In this document: piece after piece, positions 39,191-52,545 of the stretch
Layout of the letters: the number at the start of each line of letters is the position of its first letter
Numbering within the stretch: the first letter of the stretch is position 1
Assembly (NCBI RefSeq): GCF_963662255.1
Contig: NC_085047.1
Location: forward strand, 105,456,181-105,520,180
Origin: Cinclus cinclus
Lineage: Eukaryota; Chordata; Aves; Passeriformes; Cinclidae
Length of the DNA stretch: 64,000 nucleotides
Reading direction: 5' to 3'
Notes under the pieces: generated by a model
What the model was told of the DNA's origin: nothing
What the model saw: the letters and a program-made list of their open reading frames with translations, nothing else
Database searches by the model: none
Program-made: the position numbers and the translations under genes

Positions 39191-42100
39191 AAAATGTCAG
39201 CAGAGCTGCAACTCATCAAGATGATAGCAGTTAATGTCCCACCTGAATGGAAGGAAGAGAAAGAATCTGATAAGGTGCTAGAGGACCCCAGACCAAAAAT
39301 GACCACGGAACTAAAAAGGTGTGTGGAGGGCATATGAAGGATAAATGGCAAGGGTCTGTTTGCCCAGGGATTTCTTTGTTCTGGGTCCATTTTTGGAGAC
39401 ACCCAGCTTGAGCTGACCTACTGCTGTACCACACTATTAAATTATTTCTTTTTGTATAGAATCTGATACCAGAGACTCTTCTGCAGGAAATTCAGGGTTG
39501 AGCCTGAAGATAGAGGAATCCCATCTGAGCACAGTGTATGAGTGAAGAGTCAGGAGGGGTTGCTATTGGATCATTGGAACCATCTGCCATGAAGAGTCTC
39601 AGGTCCCAGCAGCTGCAGTCTTGAGTGATGTGCAGCTCCCTGAACTGTGTAATATTGGGGTTGTTTCTCCTCCCTTAACATTGCCCTCCTGCACAATTTC
39701 ATTTTAAGTTCTGGTTTGAATAATATTACATAGCTGAAAAAAGTGCATTCAAACTGAGTCTTATGTACAAGTGAATGTAAAGTTTGCATATGTAGAGCTT
39801 CCACATTTTTTCTTCCACATGTTAGATGGCAGTTTTAAGTGAGAGCAGGCTAAAAGTTTGAAGAAGGAAAATGCACCATTATCTAAAAAAAAAAAAGAGG
39901 GATAGAAGAAGGCAGAGAGAAGGAAGGAAACCCAGCTGCATCTGTGTAATAAGGTGTTTACAGCCTTTTTTTCCCTTTAAACAAATTTCACTGCAAATCA
40001 AAATTCCCATTATTCACACTGAAGGCGAGGGAACTTCCATTTCAACTTCAGTTCAATGAAACACCCAGTTTCAAGTGTACACCTGTATTAGTTCTTGTTC
40101 AGTGAAACAGGTGGAGCTAAAGATAGCTCAACGTAAGGATCCATTTGAACCCTGCTGACTTCACTGAGAAGTTAGTTTGCATTGGAATTGTTAAGTTTGA
40201 TTACTCACGTTATAGTAATGGAAATCGTTTCAGCTTATAATACTTGGAAATGTACCCCATATTTTCAATGGTGTTTAGAATAACTGAAGTCAACACAATG
40301 CCCTGTGCACATTCATCATCTTCAATGGCTTAATATTATGAATAAAAATTAGTATTCTCCTAGAGAGACACTTGTTCATTATTAAAAAGACATACTACAG
40401 TTCAGAGTTGCCTTTGAAGATGCAGTAGGCTTTTTTTTTCATAGATTTTAATACTCATTTTTACAGTCCATATTCTGAAAAGTTTACCATTATGTAACAT
40501 TATTTTTTGGATAAAGATAATGGGATGTACATGACCACTGCACTTTGCATTTTCAATCGCATAAATAATATATTTATTACTATTACCAACCTCCACGTTA
40601 TATTTTAGATTTCTAAATCTTTTCTCTTCCTGTTCTACTTTGATGTTTAATGCATAACAGATACAGATGATAAAAAAGTGCAAACAAATCACCGCATTAT
40701 GGAATTTATATGTGACTTTACAAATATCAATTTCCCTCCATCCAGATGTAAAGACTGTGTGTGCATTAACTTCCTTTGTGTGTCATTTCCAGCCTTCCCT
40801 GGAAGGCCTACCCGTGCATTCTGTGTCAGTTTTTTCTGGGAGCCCTAGGACAGCCAGCCACTTCTGGTCTGAGCTGCACTATAGCAGTGCCTCTGCTCAG
40901 CCCTGTGCCCTGCTGCCCCAATCTTTCTGGCAGGACCCCCAGATCTGCCTCTTGTATGATCACTCTGGCCTTGCCCGGGCTCTAGGCTGAACAATTTCTA
41001 AAATAATTTCCCACCTGAGGATTCTGGTTCCACAAAAATGCTGTTTTCCATGGAAACAAGCTGGTTTTTGTGCATCTTTTATGGAAACCAGGCAGACAGG
41101 GAGGCTTCCCTTCCACCTCTTGCAAGCCAGCTGGCACAGTGGCAGGTGAGGGGCTGCCTGCCCATGTCACTGGGCTTCATGGTTGTCATGGCTGTCCAGC
41201 TGCCCTGCTTCCCACCTGGCAGACTGCCCAGCCGCCTGCCTTCCTGGCTAGCTTTCCACCTGGGTAGCCAAATCCCTGTACAAAAGTTCTTGAAACATGC
41301 TCTGTGTGGTTTCAAAGCAATCAAGTTTTCTGAAATCAAGTTAGGCAATAAAGCAAAGTTTTCTTTGTTTCCAGTGAGAAAAACAGAAATAAAAAAGTAG
41401 GAAATTGTCAATAAAACAAAACTTGCACTTAGATTACCTCTTTAGTTTTCACAGCAGTCTCTGTGCAAGAGAAAAAAAAAAAAAAAAGACTACCATGGCA
41501 ACATTACTTGTGTATTAGCAAATATAAAGGACTTTATAAGCCATTTTCCTTTGTTTAGGTTATCTAGTCTTCTAGTCTATTTAGCATCTTCTTTTTTTTA
41601 TTTTCTTAAAAGAAAAAAAGAAAAAACGTCACTGAAATGTTACAAAGGTTCATGACAATCTCTTCTAGGCTTTGAGATTTAGCGTTGCCATTAAGTGAAA
41701 TTAGGAATAATTTAGTATATCTTCATGTAGTTTTCTGTCTTTTAGCACCAAGGAATTAGGATATTTATTTTATTTGTTTTATTTGTTCAGTGTTATAGCT
41801 TCTATATAACTTACAAAAAAGCATGCACCCACAATGTACAAACACAGAATTCAACTTAGGCAAGGGGAAAGCCCCAGCTCTGAACTTTAATGTAACTCCC
41901 AGGCCAATGGGTAAAGGGTGCTGAGGTGGAGGATCCAGATGAAGTTTTTCAGAACAATTAAGGACTGTTAGTGTGTTAGTGCACTAAGGGCACTGAAAAT
42001 GAGCCTCAGTCCAGGGAGGTTTCCAAAGGGCTGTTATGTGAGCTCTCCTTCAAAAAATCTGTCTGGTGTATCTCATGTCAGAGGTCTCAGCCTGGGCCAG

Positions 42101-42569
42101 GGTCAAAGCAGAGAGAAATCTGAGATTGCACAGAAGAGTGAGGCCAAACACAGCTTTTCACAGTAAAGAGCTGTGATGGGAACATTCCACAAAGCAGCCT
42201 TTGCACACAGACCTCTTTTCTCTGTGGTACCTCACATAAGATATACATTGGGTTGATAAGAGCTTTAAGATTGAATTGTGCACATATTTTGTTGAAGTAC
42301 ACGTGTAAAAATGAAGAAACATATTTTCTGTCTCTTAAAGTAATTATTAATGTATTAAAGGAATTAATGTACAGTTAGAGCAGAACTTAAAGCAGTAATT
42401 TATTAAGAAACAAATCCTTGATCTCATGATTGACAAAATTAAAATAAAAATTAATTTACAAATATGTCCTCTACCTGTTATTGCTAACATTTATATATCT
42501 GATTCAGACTTTTTCAAATTCAATATAATGACTTTTCAAGTAAAAGGAAATCCACAATATTTCCTGTGA
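39191..42569. other. Non-coding stretch, no supported gene
   Basis: Contains a 47-codon plus-strand frame at 39194-39337 that looks protein-like but is unsupported (see findings), GC-richer patches at about 40780-40990 and 41090-41270, and an A16 run at 41472-41487. The overlapping frames of 107-120 codons at 40667-41411 occur on both strands and have no domain. Confidence 0.5.
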
Positions 42570-42806
42570 ATTTAAGATATTATTAGTAGTATTAGTATTA
42601 GCATCAGTATTATCATTAGTATTACATTTTTCTTGGTTTCAATTCTTAAACTTTTCTTATCTCAGCCTATGAGGGTTTTTCCTTCCCCCTCCCCCCCCCC
42701 CCCCCCCCCCCCCCCTTATTCTCCTCATCTCACTGGAGAGGGATGGAGGAAATAGTGAGACACAGTATGGTACTTAGTTAGTGTCTGGGGTTAAACCAGT
42801 CAACTG
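42570..42806 (+). mobile_element. Truncated ERV LTR (3' part) with C25 run
   Basis: The right end, 'agtgtctggggttaaaccag', matches the reverse complement of the left end of the LTR at 51918. 'cttatctcagcc' matches its R/U5 region, and the ATT/AGT-rich stretch at 42575-42630 its T-rich zone. Only about 240 bp of the 3' side remains. A cytosine-rich run at the expected site has become 25 uninterrupted C at 42691-42715. Confidence 0.8.
42691..42715. repeat. Poly-C run (25 C)
   Basis: 25 consecutive C inside the LTR remnant, so the opposite strand is G25. Length is unreliable in most sequencing. Confidence 0.9.
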
Positions 42807-45800
42807 TACTAAAACAGTATTTTCTTAAACCAGAAGACAGCAACTAGGACTGGGACAAGCAAAATCTCTGCTGTTTAATTACATTCTTCCCACAGCATTC
42901 AATGCACACACAGAATCTCTAAACAAACCAATTATTTATAACATTCATCATGCTTTGGATTTGAACTCCTCTTCCTTGAAAGTTCCCCAGGAGTGTTCTC
43001 TACTAAGCAAAGAAGGAATGTATCAGGTGGCTGTTTCTAGATATTAGAAGTAGCAGCACTCTGAGGCAATTATTCAAGATCATGTCATTGCCATCACAAG
43101 TTAGCTTCTAGGCCAAGAAACCTAAGAGCTTAAGAAAGTCTCTAATAGTCCAGATCAAAGGTTGGCTGATTCCAGTGGTGAATCCAGTGGCCCTCAATGA
43201 ATGCTTGTGAAGAATGTTCGACAGAGTAATTGTGACATTTTCCTAGGACACACTCCTACTCCAGGTAATTTAGTTCAGAGCTGAAGGGCTACAAAGCTGT
43301 CTTAGGCAAGTGTTTACAGTCAGTGTAGGAGCCATGGTATTAGAGCAAAAAGCTGAATTCTGGGGTATTTCTCTGCTTTTGCCAGTGTGTCCTTTTCTGT
43401 GAAAGCAGTGTTGATAGGTGACACAGTTGGTGCCATCTTCTTGTAATATCATCATGGGCTGTAATATCATCAGGGAGCTGAGCTTTGGGCTCCCAGTCAT
43501 CCTACAGAGATGTGGAGGAGGTTACCACCTCAGGATTTTGTATGGTGATAAATACATGCCTGCCCCCTAACATCCTTCTAGGAACTGCCTCTCTCCTTTG
43601 TCTGGCTGTTAAGAACCAGTCTGTCCAATGTCTTTCACCTTCTGTAAAACTTCTTTTTTCTTTCGATTCTCCTTCCACTCTTCCAAGTACTCTTCTCATA
43701 AGAAGGATGGATTACTCTGATCCTTCCTGACAGAGTATTTACTTTTGATTTTCTCAATCCAATGAAAATTAGTAAGATCAAGTGAGTCAAGGGATATAAA
43801 GGGAAAGTAAACAGTTCATTTTATGAAAGAGGAAGAGGATAATATCTGAAATACTCTGTTGGAATCATTTCACCCGATCAGTCCTAATTCTAAAAGATTA
43901 GCAGATGTCAAGAGCATTCTAAATGAGTGTAAATCTGTCCTTTGTGCTTTTAGGGTCCCAGGAATACAACATTTATACAAATGGTAAATATCTAGAAAAA
44001 TTGCTGGGAAAAGAGGCAATATATTACAACTGTGTTACAGAATGAGGCTGAAGGCTATGAATTTAGAATCCCTGGCTCTGATGAAACTTAAATTAAATCT
44101 GACTTGACATGGACCCCTGCAGGCCTTGTCCAGATTTTTTTTCTCCCAAAACTTATACCTTAAAATATCCAGAATTATTTTAAATTGCAACACCTTTGCA
44201 GATTGTTTGCATTGGATTTTCTCTCATTTAACTTGGTCTTCTGGCTTAAACTCCCACAAGTTCAAATTTTGTAGAATATGGCTCTCATACCTGATGGAAA
44301 ACACTGACACAGAGGTTTTCCTGTTTACATCTTTCCTTCAGATACAGATAGTTGGACGACTTTGATTCTTATGTAAATCCACACCTCATAAGTATTAACA
44401 TTTTTTTAAAACCTGGAATAAAAATGAATACATATTATACTAAAGGATTTATTGTATCAATCTCATTTTCTCTGTTATTTTCTTCCTCATCTACAGTGTC
44501 AATACAAGCTGAAGTAACCCAATGGAAATCACATGAAAATTATCCTTGTATTGGTCAAGAGAAAGTAGACAGTCTTCCTAAATGAAGGAAAGTAGATTAA
44601 ACTGAAGTGGAGAATCTGCGTATATATCAAAGGCTTATTAGGAAAAGCACTTAATGATGTAAATCTCTACATATAAGAAATTAGGATGTGCAGGAATTCA
44701 AAAATAAGATGACACTTAAGAGGCAGACAAATATTTTAGAGATGTGAAGAGCACAGCTTTTACTGCATTAATTCATTCAAATAATTGAGTAAAGCCTTAC
44801 TCAATAAAACTGGTTATTATGCTCTTGCTGAATTCTGGGCTTGTTTGGCAGTGGTTTTGATTTGTTTTTGTGTAGCTTTGTTTTTTTGTTTTTTTTTTTT
44901 GGTAAAGCTTGGCATTTATTCTGAAACACCTGAATAGCCTCATTGTAATGAGATGACTGCTATTATCTAGATTTGGTGCTGCATAGAAATTCTAGTTGAA
45001 AGATCCAGCTCCCTGCTACGATTAGGCAGTTGGAACACAACTGAAAGTTGCTTCTTCCCAAGCTCACCAGTAAAATAGTTTCATGGATCTTATCACTAAA
45101 ATGCAAACCAATGTACAATGAAAACACAGGAGACATTTAACAGCTTTAAGTTGTTAGTATATGCAGAGGAATTAGAAGAAAAATCTTGTATACACAGAAG
45201 CTGACCTACTTACATTTAGCAGTCTATGTTAAATATCAAAAAAGCACATTCTGCTGAAGGCATTATATTCCTTGGAAAGTCATGGCACTTCTTCTAAACT
45301 GTTTTTACTTTATTTTTTTCTGAGACAGCTCTTTTCCACTGTGTTTGTGTATGATACAGCAGTTTCTCTAACAGAGATGGCTCCTAAATATTGTGAAAAA
45401 TTATATAGAAAACAGAGAGAGGCAGAGGGGAAAGAGCAACAGAACACAACTTTGAAGATATAGTCAAATTTTTAAAAATAGGATGAATAATTGGAAATCC
45501 ACACTTATGGATACTGTTTGGGAATTAAACTTGAGAAAGAAAGTTTGTGTTGCAGAATTGTCATGACAGGTTGCCATGATGATCACAGATAAACTGGTGG
45601 GCCATAAAACTGGAGGAGATAGCAACGATGCCATGACTGCTGGACACTGCCATGATCTCTGTAATTCTACCCTGCTGAATTTGGCAGATTCTAGCAGCAC
45701 ATCAAAGGTGTGACCAAGGACGATGAATAATGAATGAAGAAAGTACAAATATAAGGGTCAAAGTGTTAAGAAAACATGGCAGTTTATCACTGAATCCTAA

Positions 45801-46846
45801 ACAACATGCTCAACACTGCAATTTGACTGTCAGATGTAAATAGTAAGACTAGGATTGTTTTGAATAACCAAAAATTAAAAAAAAACCAAACCCAAGCATT
45901 CAAAATAAAAGAACTATATGTAATTATTTTGCTCATTTTAATTTTGGTTTCATTTTTTGTATATTTATGTGTCTTCCAAAATTTGCATTTTCCTCTTTTC
46001 ACTACTCCATGCAAAAGAAGAGCTAACACAACTGGACTTCGACATCCAGAGGAGTGCCACTTCTCAGTGTGCTCAGAGCTGACTCCAGTATGCTCAGGGT
46101 TCCTGGTTTCTTCTGCCTTGGTCAGATGGATGAAGCCCTGCAGTGTATTTCTGTAGGTCCAGTCAGCAGCAGTGCTTACAGTTCTTGCAGAGAAACCCAG
46201 CTGGATCCCTCACCACTGACTGACCAGCAGGAGGTTACTGGTGAGGAATGCAGACACCTGCACTCTGCAGTGTATCCCCACACTTCGTATCAGATGGATA
46301 ATCCACTGCTTCAATCCCATGGAGCACCAAGGCACTTACCCAGCCAGAATGTGGACATCTGTAGATGCTGATATCCTTCTGTTCATCAGCCAGTCCACGC
46401 CTGAGCTTTTCTAACAACTAAGAAAAGCAGAGTTTGACTCACCTCCTGAGTCGGACACAGTAAGCTGCTTGAACAAACATTTCCAGTACCATTATTGTGT
46501 ATTATGCTGTGGCTGACAACTGGTTATCCAGAAGCATGTGAGCAGGATACCACTGTAATGGTACCAGGAACCTGTGTTTGGGCAGCTAAGTCATCCTGCT
46601 ATATTTAGGTGTCTACACCATAAATGATTACAAGGGTCCGGGTGTCTAAGCTCCTGTTAGAGTCAATAGCCATCTAGTCAATATAGCCAATAGAGCTATT
46701 CAGCCCTCCCAAAGCAGATATCTACTTTAGAAGGAGATAAATACATCTCTAGACATCACTGGCTGTGCTGGTTACGTGAGATAAAATGATAACTCGATTT
46801 TCCTGTTCATCCAGAAATTTGTCATGAAAAAGAGGCTGAACTCCTG
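42807..46846. other. Non-coding stretch, no supported gene
   Basis: Moderate composition with patches at 43270-43730 and 46000-46400 that give frames of 60-105 codons on both strands and no recognised domain. A short tandem 'tgtaatatcatca' duplication lies at about 43444-43473. Confidence 0.5.
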
Positions 46847-46908
46847 TTTTTTTTTTTTTTTTTTTTTTTTTTGGGGGGGGGGGGGGGGGGTTTTGTTTTT
46901 TTTTTTTT
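46847..46908. repeat. T26-G18-T homopolymer junction
   Basis: 26 T (46847-46872) directly followed by 18 G (46873-46890), then T4, G and about 12 T. It generates the P/K-rich spurious minus-strand frame at 46749-46973. Confidence 0.92.
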
Positions 46909-49900
46909 GTTAATTGGGTTTTTGTAGGTTTTGTTTTTCTCCTAAAGAAGAAACAAATATGAGCTGCTATCACTGGAAAAAAAAATGGTCTATGCTTTCT
47001 GGTCTTTCTAGTCTTTCTTCATATTATGAACTACATCAGGCTGTGCTCCAGGGCTTTGATTTTCCAATCTTGTATAATGGACATCTGAAAAACGATACAA
47101 CTTTAACAAGACCAACCCCCCAACAGTCATGTATGAGAAAATAATTGTTTCTCTATAAGGAATCGGGAATTTCCAAGTATGTCGGTGTCATTCTTATGGA
47201 ATCAAGATATGTCAAAGTGCACATTTTATAATTCACTGTTTTTCAAAGCCTCTCTAGAGAAAACCTAGCCTTAGTTGGTCTAAAAAATGGTAATCATTTT
47301 CCCTCATCTAACTGTAAGCCACCAAGTTTATTACAAACTGTCATTGCTCCTGTTGGATCTGGTAGATGGAACAGGCGAGTGCAGCTGATTGAAATTCAAA
47401 ATGAAATTTCAGAGGTTTGAAATCAACAGATGACTAAATCTGGAATTAGTTATAACTCCAGAATTTTTGGATTCAGTTCCATAATGAGAAGCCTAGTTGT
47501 TATTAGATCATTATTAGATGTAATTGATAATCCAGAAGTTAAGTCAACTTTCATCCTTATTTTGTTATTAGAAATCCTAATATTGCTTAGCATGCTGTTC
47601 TGTCCACAGCTTCTGGAGGACATTTTTAAATTTTAAAAATGGAGAAGAGTTATTTTTATGAAGAAGGAAGTGGGCTTTTTTATTCTTTAAGCAGCAAAAA
47701 TAGGATTTCCCATTCTTACTGAAAATAGCCTATTTTCCACCAGCTTTTAAAAAATGTTGTGAAAACATTTTTCTAGGGAGTTAATGAAGTATTATACAAA
47801 TTCAGTTTACAAGAAGTAGCTCCTTTATACCAAAAAATGGCTCTATATTTAGTTATTTTTTGAAAAGTCATTTAACACAAGTGGACTATCCGAACACAGA
47901 AAAGGGAATAAAGATATGTTAAAGTAGTCTGAAAATATAAGATATACACAGATAGCAATGGGGAAGCAAAGTTTTGGCGATCTTGTTTTACTCTTCTCCT
48001 GATAAATATGAAACTATTTTGTGGAGTCTATAAATTCAATTAATCTTTCCACTGACATTAAAACCTGCAGCTGGTCTTCCATGTGATGTGCACACCAGAG
48101 GTGTGAGCCTGTATAATTATGAGCAGTCATTGAACAGAATTTTAGTGAGTTCAGGCAGAATGACTAAGCACCAAATGGAGTGGAAAATTCTATTTTTGTG
48201 TATTTGGTTTCGGGTAAAGAGCTTTTAACTACAGTCAGGTTTAGAGGCTAGGTGTCATCTTTATATCACTCATCAAATTAATTCATTTTTCAGAGAAATC
48301 TTTTCTGTTGCTTCACTCCCTGGGTGCAACCTTACTGTAGGAGGTTGCTGCTAGTGATGTAGCTTTGTTAGAAAATTTCTTTTAAAAATTCTGATGTAGC
48401 AGGAACAGAGAGAAAAGCTTTATGTGATCCAAGAACCAGCTTCAGATTTTAAGCTGTAACAGGCTTTCATTTGCATTTAAAAATCTCATTCACATTAAAA
48501 GACCTGATCCGAATAAGGAAGAGAAGAGAATGGCTAAAGGTTATAACAGCACAATTTTTAGTTCAGTTTCTAATTTAATTACTAGGAAAAAAAAAAGTAA
48601 TAGTTCCTCTAAACCCAGACGTATTGTTGGTGAGATAAGAGGAAAAAGCAGAGGCAGTGCAAAGGCAGGGGTTATCTCTGATTTCTGTTTCCTTGTGCAA
48701 AACTATAGGTGTCTCATTTGTTTTGATTCAGAAAAAAATATGTAAAAATTGAGAGTCTGAAACGATAATTGGTAATGAGCTAGTAGTCTATTTGAGAATT
48801 GCAAGAGTTCACACCTGCCAACCTTCTACAACAAGTCTTTTAGAGGCTGTTTCCCTTGTCTTGAAGGAGGCTTTTATTTACATTCCAATCCTCTGTAATT
48901 TCAAATGTATTTTTTTAATTTTACAGTTGTGATATGCTTTGAAGGCTGGATGTTTAATTTAATGGTGGGTATTTGCAGAGTGGAAAACTTTTGGACAGTA
49001 TCCTATATAGGACATTGTCTCTCTTTTCAATAAGTTTAAAATAATAATATTAAGGTGCTATGGAACAATGATTTTTGTCAGATAAGTAGTTTTTTTTTAA
49101 TTGTGTGTATCCTTCAAACCCATCCAAACCTAAAACATAAACACTTGCATAACACCATGCACAAAAGACTCTTTTCTGCTTTGACAAAAAGGTGTCAATT
49201 TGTTTTGTGAGGGTTTTTTCCTTCCCTCCCCATTTTTTTTCCCAAAGTGTAGATTTGAATTTGTAAATTTAGATCACAATGCATGTTGACAGAGAAGCAA
49301 ATTTTTAGTCAGGATTTTTTTTGATGGTGACTAAGAATGAGGTAGGTAGATTGCTAAGACAGCTGTTCCCCTACTGATGGCAGTCTCAGCAATGTTTGTG
49401 CTGGTTCTGTCTGGACAATATCAGCATTGTTTTATGTTTTTTCTGTAATGAGAATAATTCCTCTAGTAGTAACACAAGAATGTCTTCCGTTTCTCACTAC
49501 TGGTAATATTAAGTGATCATAAAACTAAGAGATGTAAAAGTCATCTGGCTCTTACTAAGCAGTGGTAATGAGTCTCTGGATTGTTGCATTATATGCTTCT
49601 TAAATTGATGAACTCCCAGTGCACAAGATTCAGAATTAAAAAGACAATCAGCAGCTCTAGTTTGCACAGTCTTTTTTTGTGTTGAAGACAATTGGAATTT
49701 GCCCGTAAATATTTCAACTAGATTTATTTAAATATGAGAGAAGTAAGTACAAAAATAGAATTCAGTTTCCTCAGAAGATCAAAAGGAAGCTTCAGTAAAA
49801 GAAGATGTAGCTATGCAATAATTACAGAAACACAGTTTTCCTGTTTTGAAAAGGGAATACATTTCTTAAAATTAGAAAAGTATATGTGGCATCTTCACAA

Positions 49901-50451
49901 TTTAAACAATTCAATTCCAGTGTTTGAAACAAATAAACCAAACAAAAAAAAAAAAAAAACTAGACTAAAACAACCTTACCCAAACAAAAAAAATAAAGCA
50001 AATCAACCAAAAAACCAAAAAAATCCCAACCTGTTTAGGATGCAAACATTCCATGATTTCTAAGGTTCACTGTATGTTATTTTCTGTGTGCAGCACATTC
50101 AGATATCCAAAGTGTTTAGAGCAATAATAAAATAAAAGAAGAAAATTTCTTCTTCCTTTGCCCTCCTCCAGACCTTCTAATACATCATCTTTGGATATAA
50201 AAGGTTATGTTTCAAGCTAGACGAGTTGAAAAGGTCACACTCCAATTTTGATACCCAAGAGAACAGTGAAAGAAATGCTGGCTAGCTAGTTCTTTAGAGT
50301 TTGTTTTATAGACATGAGAGAAAGAAAATAATGGCCAACTTTTGAAACCGTTTCTCTTTTAAAAGATCATACTTATTGGTGACCACCCATTTATGAGCTC
50401 ATTAGACATTTTGATTTTTCAGGTTAGCAGGAATTTTCAACCTGGGTCATG
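46909..50451. other. Non-coding stretch, no supported gene
   Basis: AT-rich, with an A/C-rich tract at 49920-50035 that accounts for the K/N-rich tail of the 109-codon frame at 49734-50063. Nothing else supportable. Confidence 0.5.
49920..50035. repeat. A/C-rich degenerate tract
   Basis: Runs of A with caaa and ccaaaa units, including about 16 consecutive A. Confidence 0.85.
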
Positions 50452-50490
50452 ATTAGAATTAGAATTAGAATTAGAATTAGAATTAGAATG
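50452..50490. repeat. (ATTAGA)n hexanucleotide array
   Basis: A little over six perfect copies of ATTAGA. Confidence 0.95.
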
Positions 50491-51917
50491 CTGCAATAAC
50501 ATCTCTAAAAATGGACCAAGATCTTCAAACTTGAAGAGCTAACTTTTGGCGTTTTAAACTATATATAGAAACTGACTTATAGAGATGCAGTTCTCAGAAA
50601 TGCTGAATATCCAAACCTTACTATTTAATGGGAGTACTTGTGTGAGAAGGAAGTGCTCTATGAAGCTAAAATGTAATTTATTTTAACAGCACTCTTCATG
50701 CACTGTGGCATAAAATGCTTTTCAAGAAAGGCAAACTTCTTTTCTCAGTCATAACACTATAAATTCAGCATGACTTTGGATTTAAAGATATTGAAGAGAG
50801 AGTAAACTTCATCGAAAATGTTTAAGAACTCTTATAAGGCTTCTTACAAATGTAAGGACTCAAATTTATGATAAAAGAATGAGGAGAATGAGGAAATTGT
50901 ATTGAATGTGATATAAGTGCTTGAGTTGTTTGATTTTTCTGTTTTTTGTTTTTTTTTTTTCTGCCCATTACTTGGTGTCTGGGATAATCTGTCATTCCCT
51001 GGCGATGTCTGACTCTGTTGGTTGTCACGTCGGTATGTTTTTATATGCCAGTATGGTTTTTGTTGGGACTCTCAGGGCATTCCCAGAGGCTGTCCTTGCC
51101 TGTCCTGGGGCTCCCCCCAACCCTGAGAGGGCCCAGGACCACCGAGCCCCCAGGACCAGCCACCCTGGTCCCAGCAGTGTTGCTGCAGGGGTGGTCTCCA
51201 GCTGCCCACAGCCAGATCCTGCCCCGTGGGGATCTCCCAGGGGATCTCCAGTGGTCTCAGCTCCAGGACATGCCCTGACAATTTGCTGCTCTGTTTTAGT
51301 GATAAATATCAATACAGGAGCATGTAAAGAATAATTCTGATGGAGGGTAGGTAGTAAATAAAGTTCATGTGGCAGCGGTTTTATACCTTAGTCTTATATG
51401 CCAAGAAAATAAAATAGAAAAGGCAGTTGTAAGGTTTTATTCAACATCTCTTTGAAGCAGACATGAGGGGCTTGTATTTTATCAAAATGTACTTTCTCGA
51501 ATTCTGCACAGGTATGTTTTAAATAGCAAAACACAATTTACTTTTACTGCATTGCAATGTAAATTGTGGCATTAATAACTTTTTGCTGCTTTAAGGAAAT
51601 TACTTATTTTAAAAGAGCTAACTGATTTTCATGGACTAGCACATGTGTGGCTGTGCACAATATTTGCTTCCAAATGCTCATTGGGAGATAAAAAAGGGAA
51701 GAAATAAAAGTCATTGGGGAAGAGAATACTTCTTTCCCAATTTTTTTGCCAGAGGGAGGAATCTTTGGGGTTTTTATGACCTGTTTTATTTATAATTTTA
51801 ATAACAAGTGAATGCATTTTTCAACTTTAATTCCTATAAAATTGAAAGTAAGAATTTAGGAACCAAGGTCTAGGAAATAAATTAGGGGGCTCCAGTTCTT
51901 GTATATCTATGTCTTTA
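50491..51917. other. Non-coding stretch with one GC-rich island
   Basis: The island at about 51070-51290 stands out sharply in an AT-rich setting and has overlapping frames in several phases on both strands (69-137 codons), typical of GC-rich non-coding DNA. No domain is recognised. Confidence 0.5.
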
Positions 51918-52545
51918 TGACATGGTTTAACCACAGCCAGCCTCTTGCTTACCCTCCATACTCCCTATTCCTTATTTAAGTGGGGAGGAGACTTGAAAAG
52001 GAAAGGCACACCTTGTGGCTTTAGATAAGAAAAATCTACTGATTCAAACAAAATATAATGTTAATAAACAAACAAACAAACAATTAAACAAATGCAGTAT
52101 AGTTTCAACAACAACAATAACAAAAATAATAGTAAAAATATTTTGAACAGGGAGAGAGTAGCAAAACCAGAGAAACAAGTAATGTACAACACAGTTTCAC
52201 ACCACCTGCTGACTGATGCCCAGCCCATCCCTGAGCCATGAAGAATTCCCTGCCAGCTAACTCTCCCCAGTTCAAATACTGGGCATGACATTCTATGGTA
52301 CAGGATATTCTGTTGGGCACTTTGGCACTTTAGTTCTCCTGACTATGCTGCCTCCCAGCTTTCTGTGCAGCTCCTCCCTGGCAGAGTATCAGGCAATGAA
52401 AAGCCCTTGATTAAGGGTAAGCATTGCTCAGCAACAGTCAAAACATCAGTGTGTTATCAACATTATTCTCATAGTAAATCAAACTCACAGTGTTGTAGCA
52501 GCTACGAGGGTGAAAAATGAAGTCTGTTCCAGGCAAAACCAGGAT
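51918..52545 (-). mobile_element. ERV LTR, avian ERVL-like family
   Basis: On the minus strand it starts TATCCTGGTTTTGCCTGG and ends TGGTTAAACCATGTCA, close to a common avian LTR I recall as starting TGTCCTGGTTTCGGCTGG and ending GGTTAAACCATGACA. Family landmarks present include 'gttgataacacactgatg', 'catgcccagtatttgaactg' where the TATA box should be (decayed), and 'agatttttcttatct' near the R/U5 part. The TG start has mutated to TA. A (CAAA)n tract lies inside at 52060-52095. No internal retroviral sequence or clear target-site duplication flanks it. Confidence 0.85.
52060..52095. repeat. (CAAA)n inside the LTR
   Basis: Several perfect aaac units within the LTR's A/T-rich zone (plus-strand view). 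Confidence 0.85.

Noticed and set aside
50452..50490. Possible CRISPR-like or telomere-like array
   Set aside because: It is a plain 6-bp tandem repeat with no spacers, in a vertebrate setting.
50921..51334. 137-codon plus-strand frame, with a 95-codon minus-strand frame opposite
   Set aside because: GC-rich composition opens several phases at once; nothing recognisable.
52261..52285. tRNA T-arm-like string 'agttcaaatactgg'
   Set aside because: It sits inside an LTR at the expected position of the decayed TATA region; no cloverleaf can be drawn.
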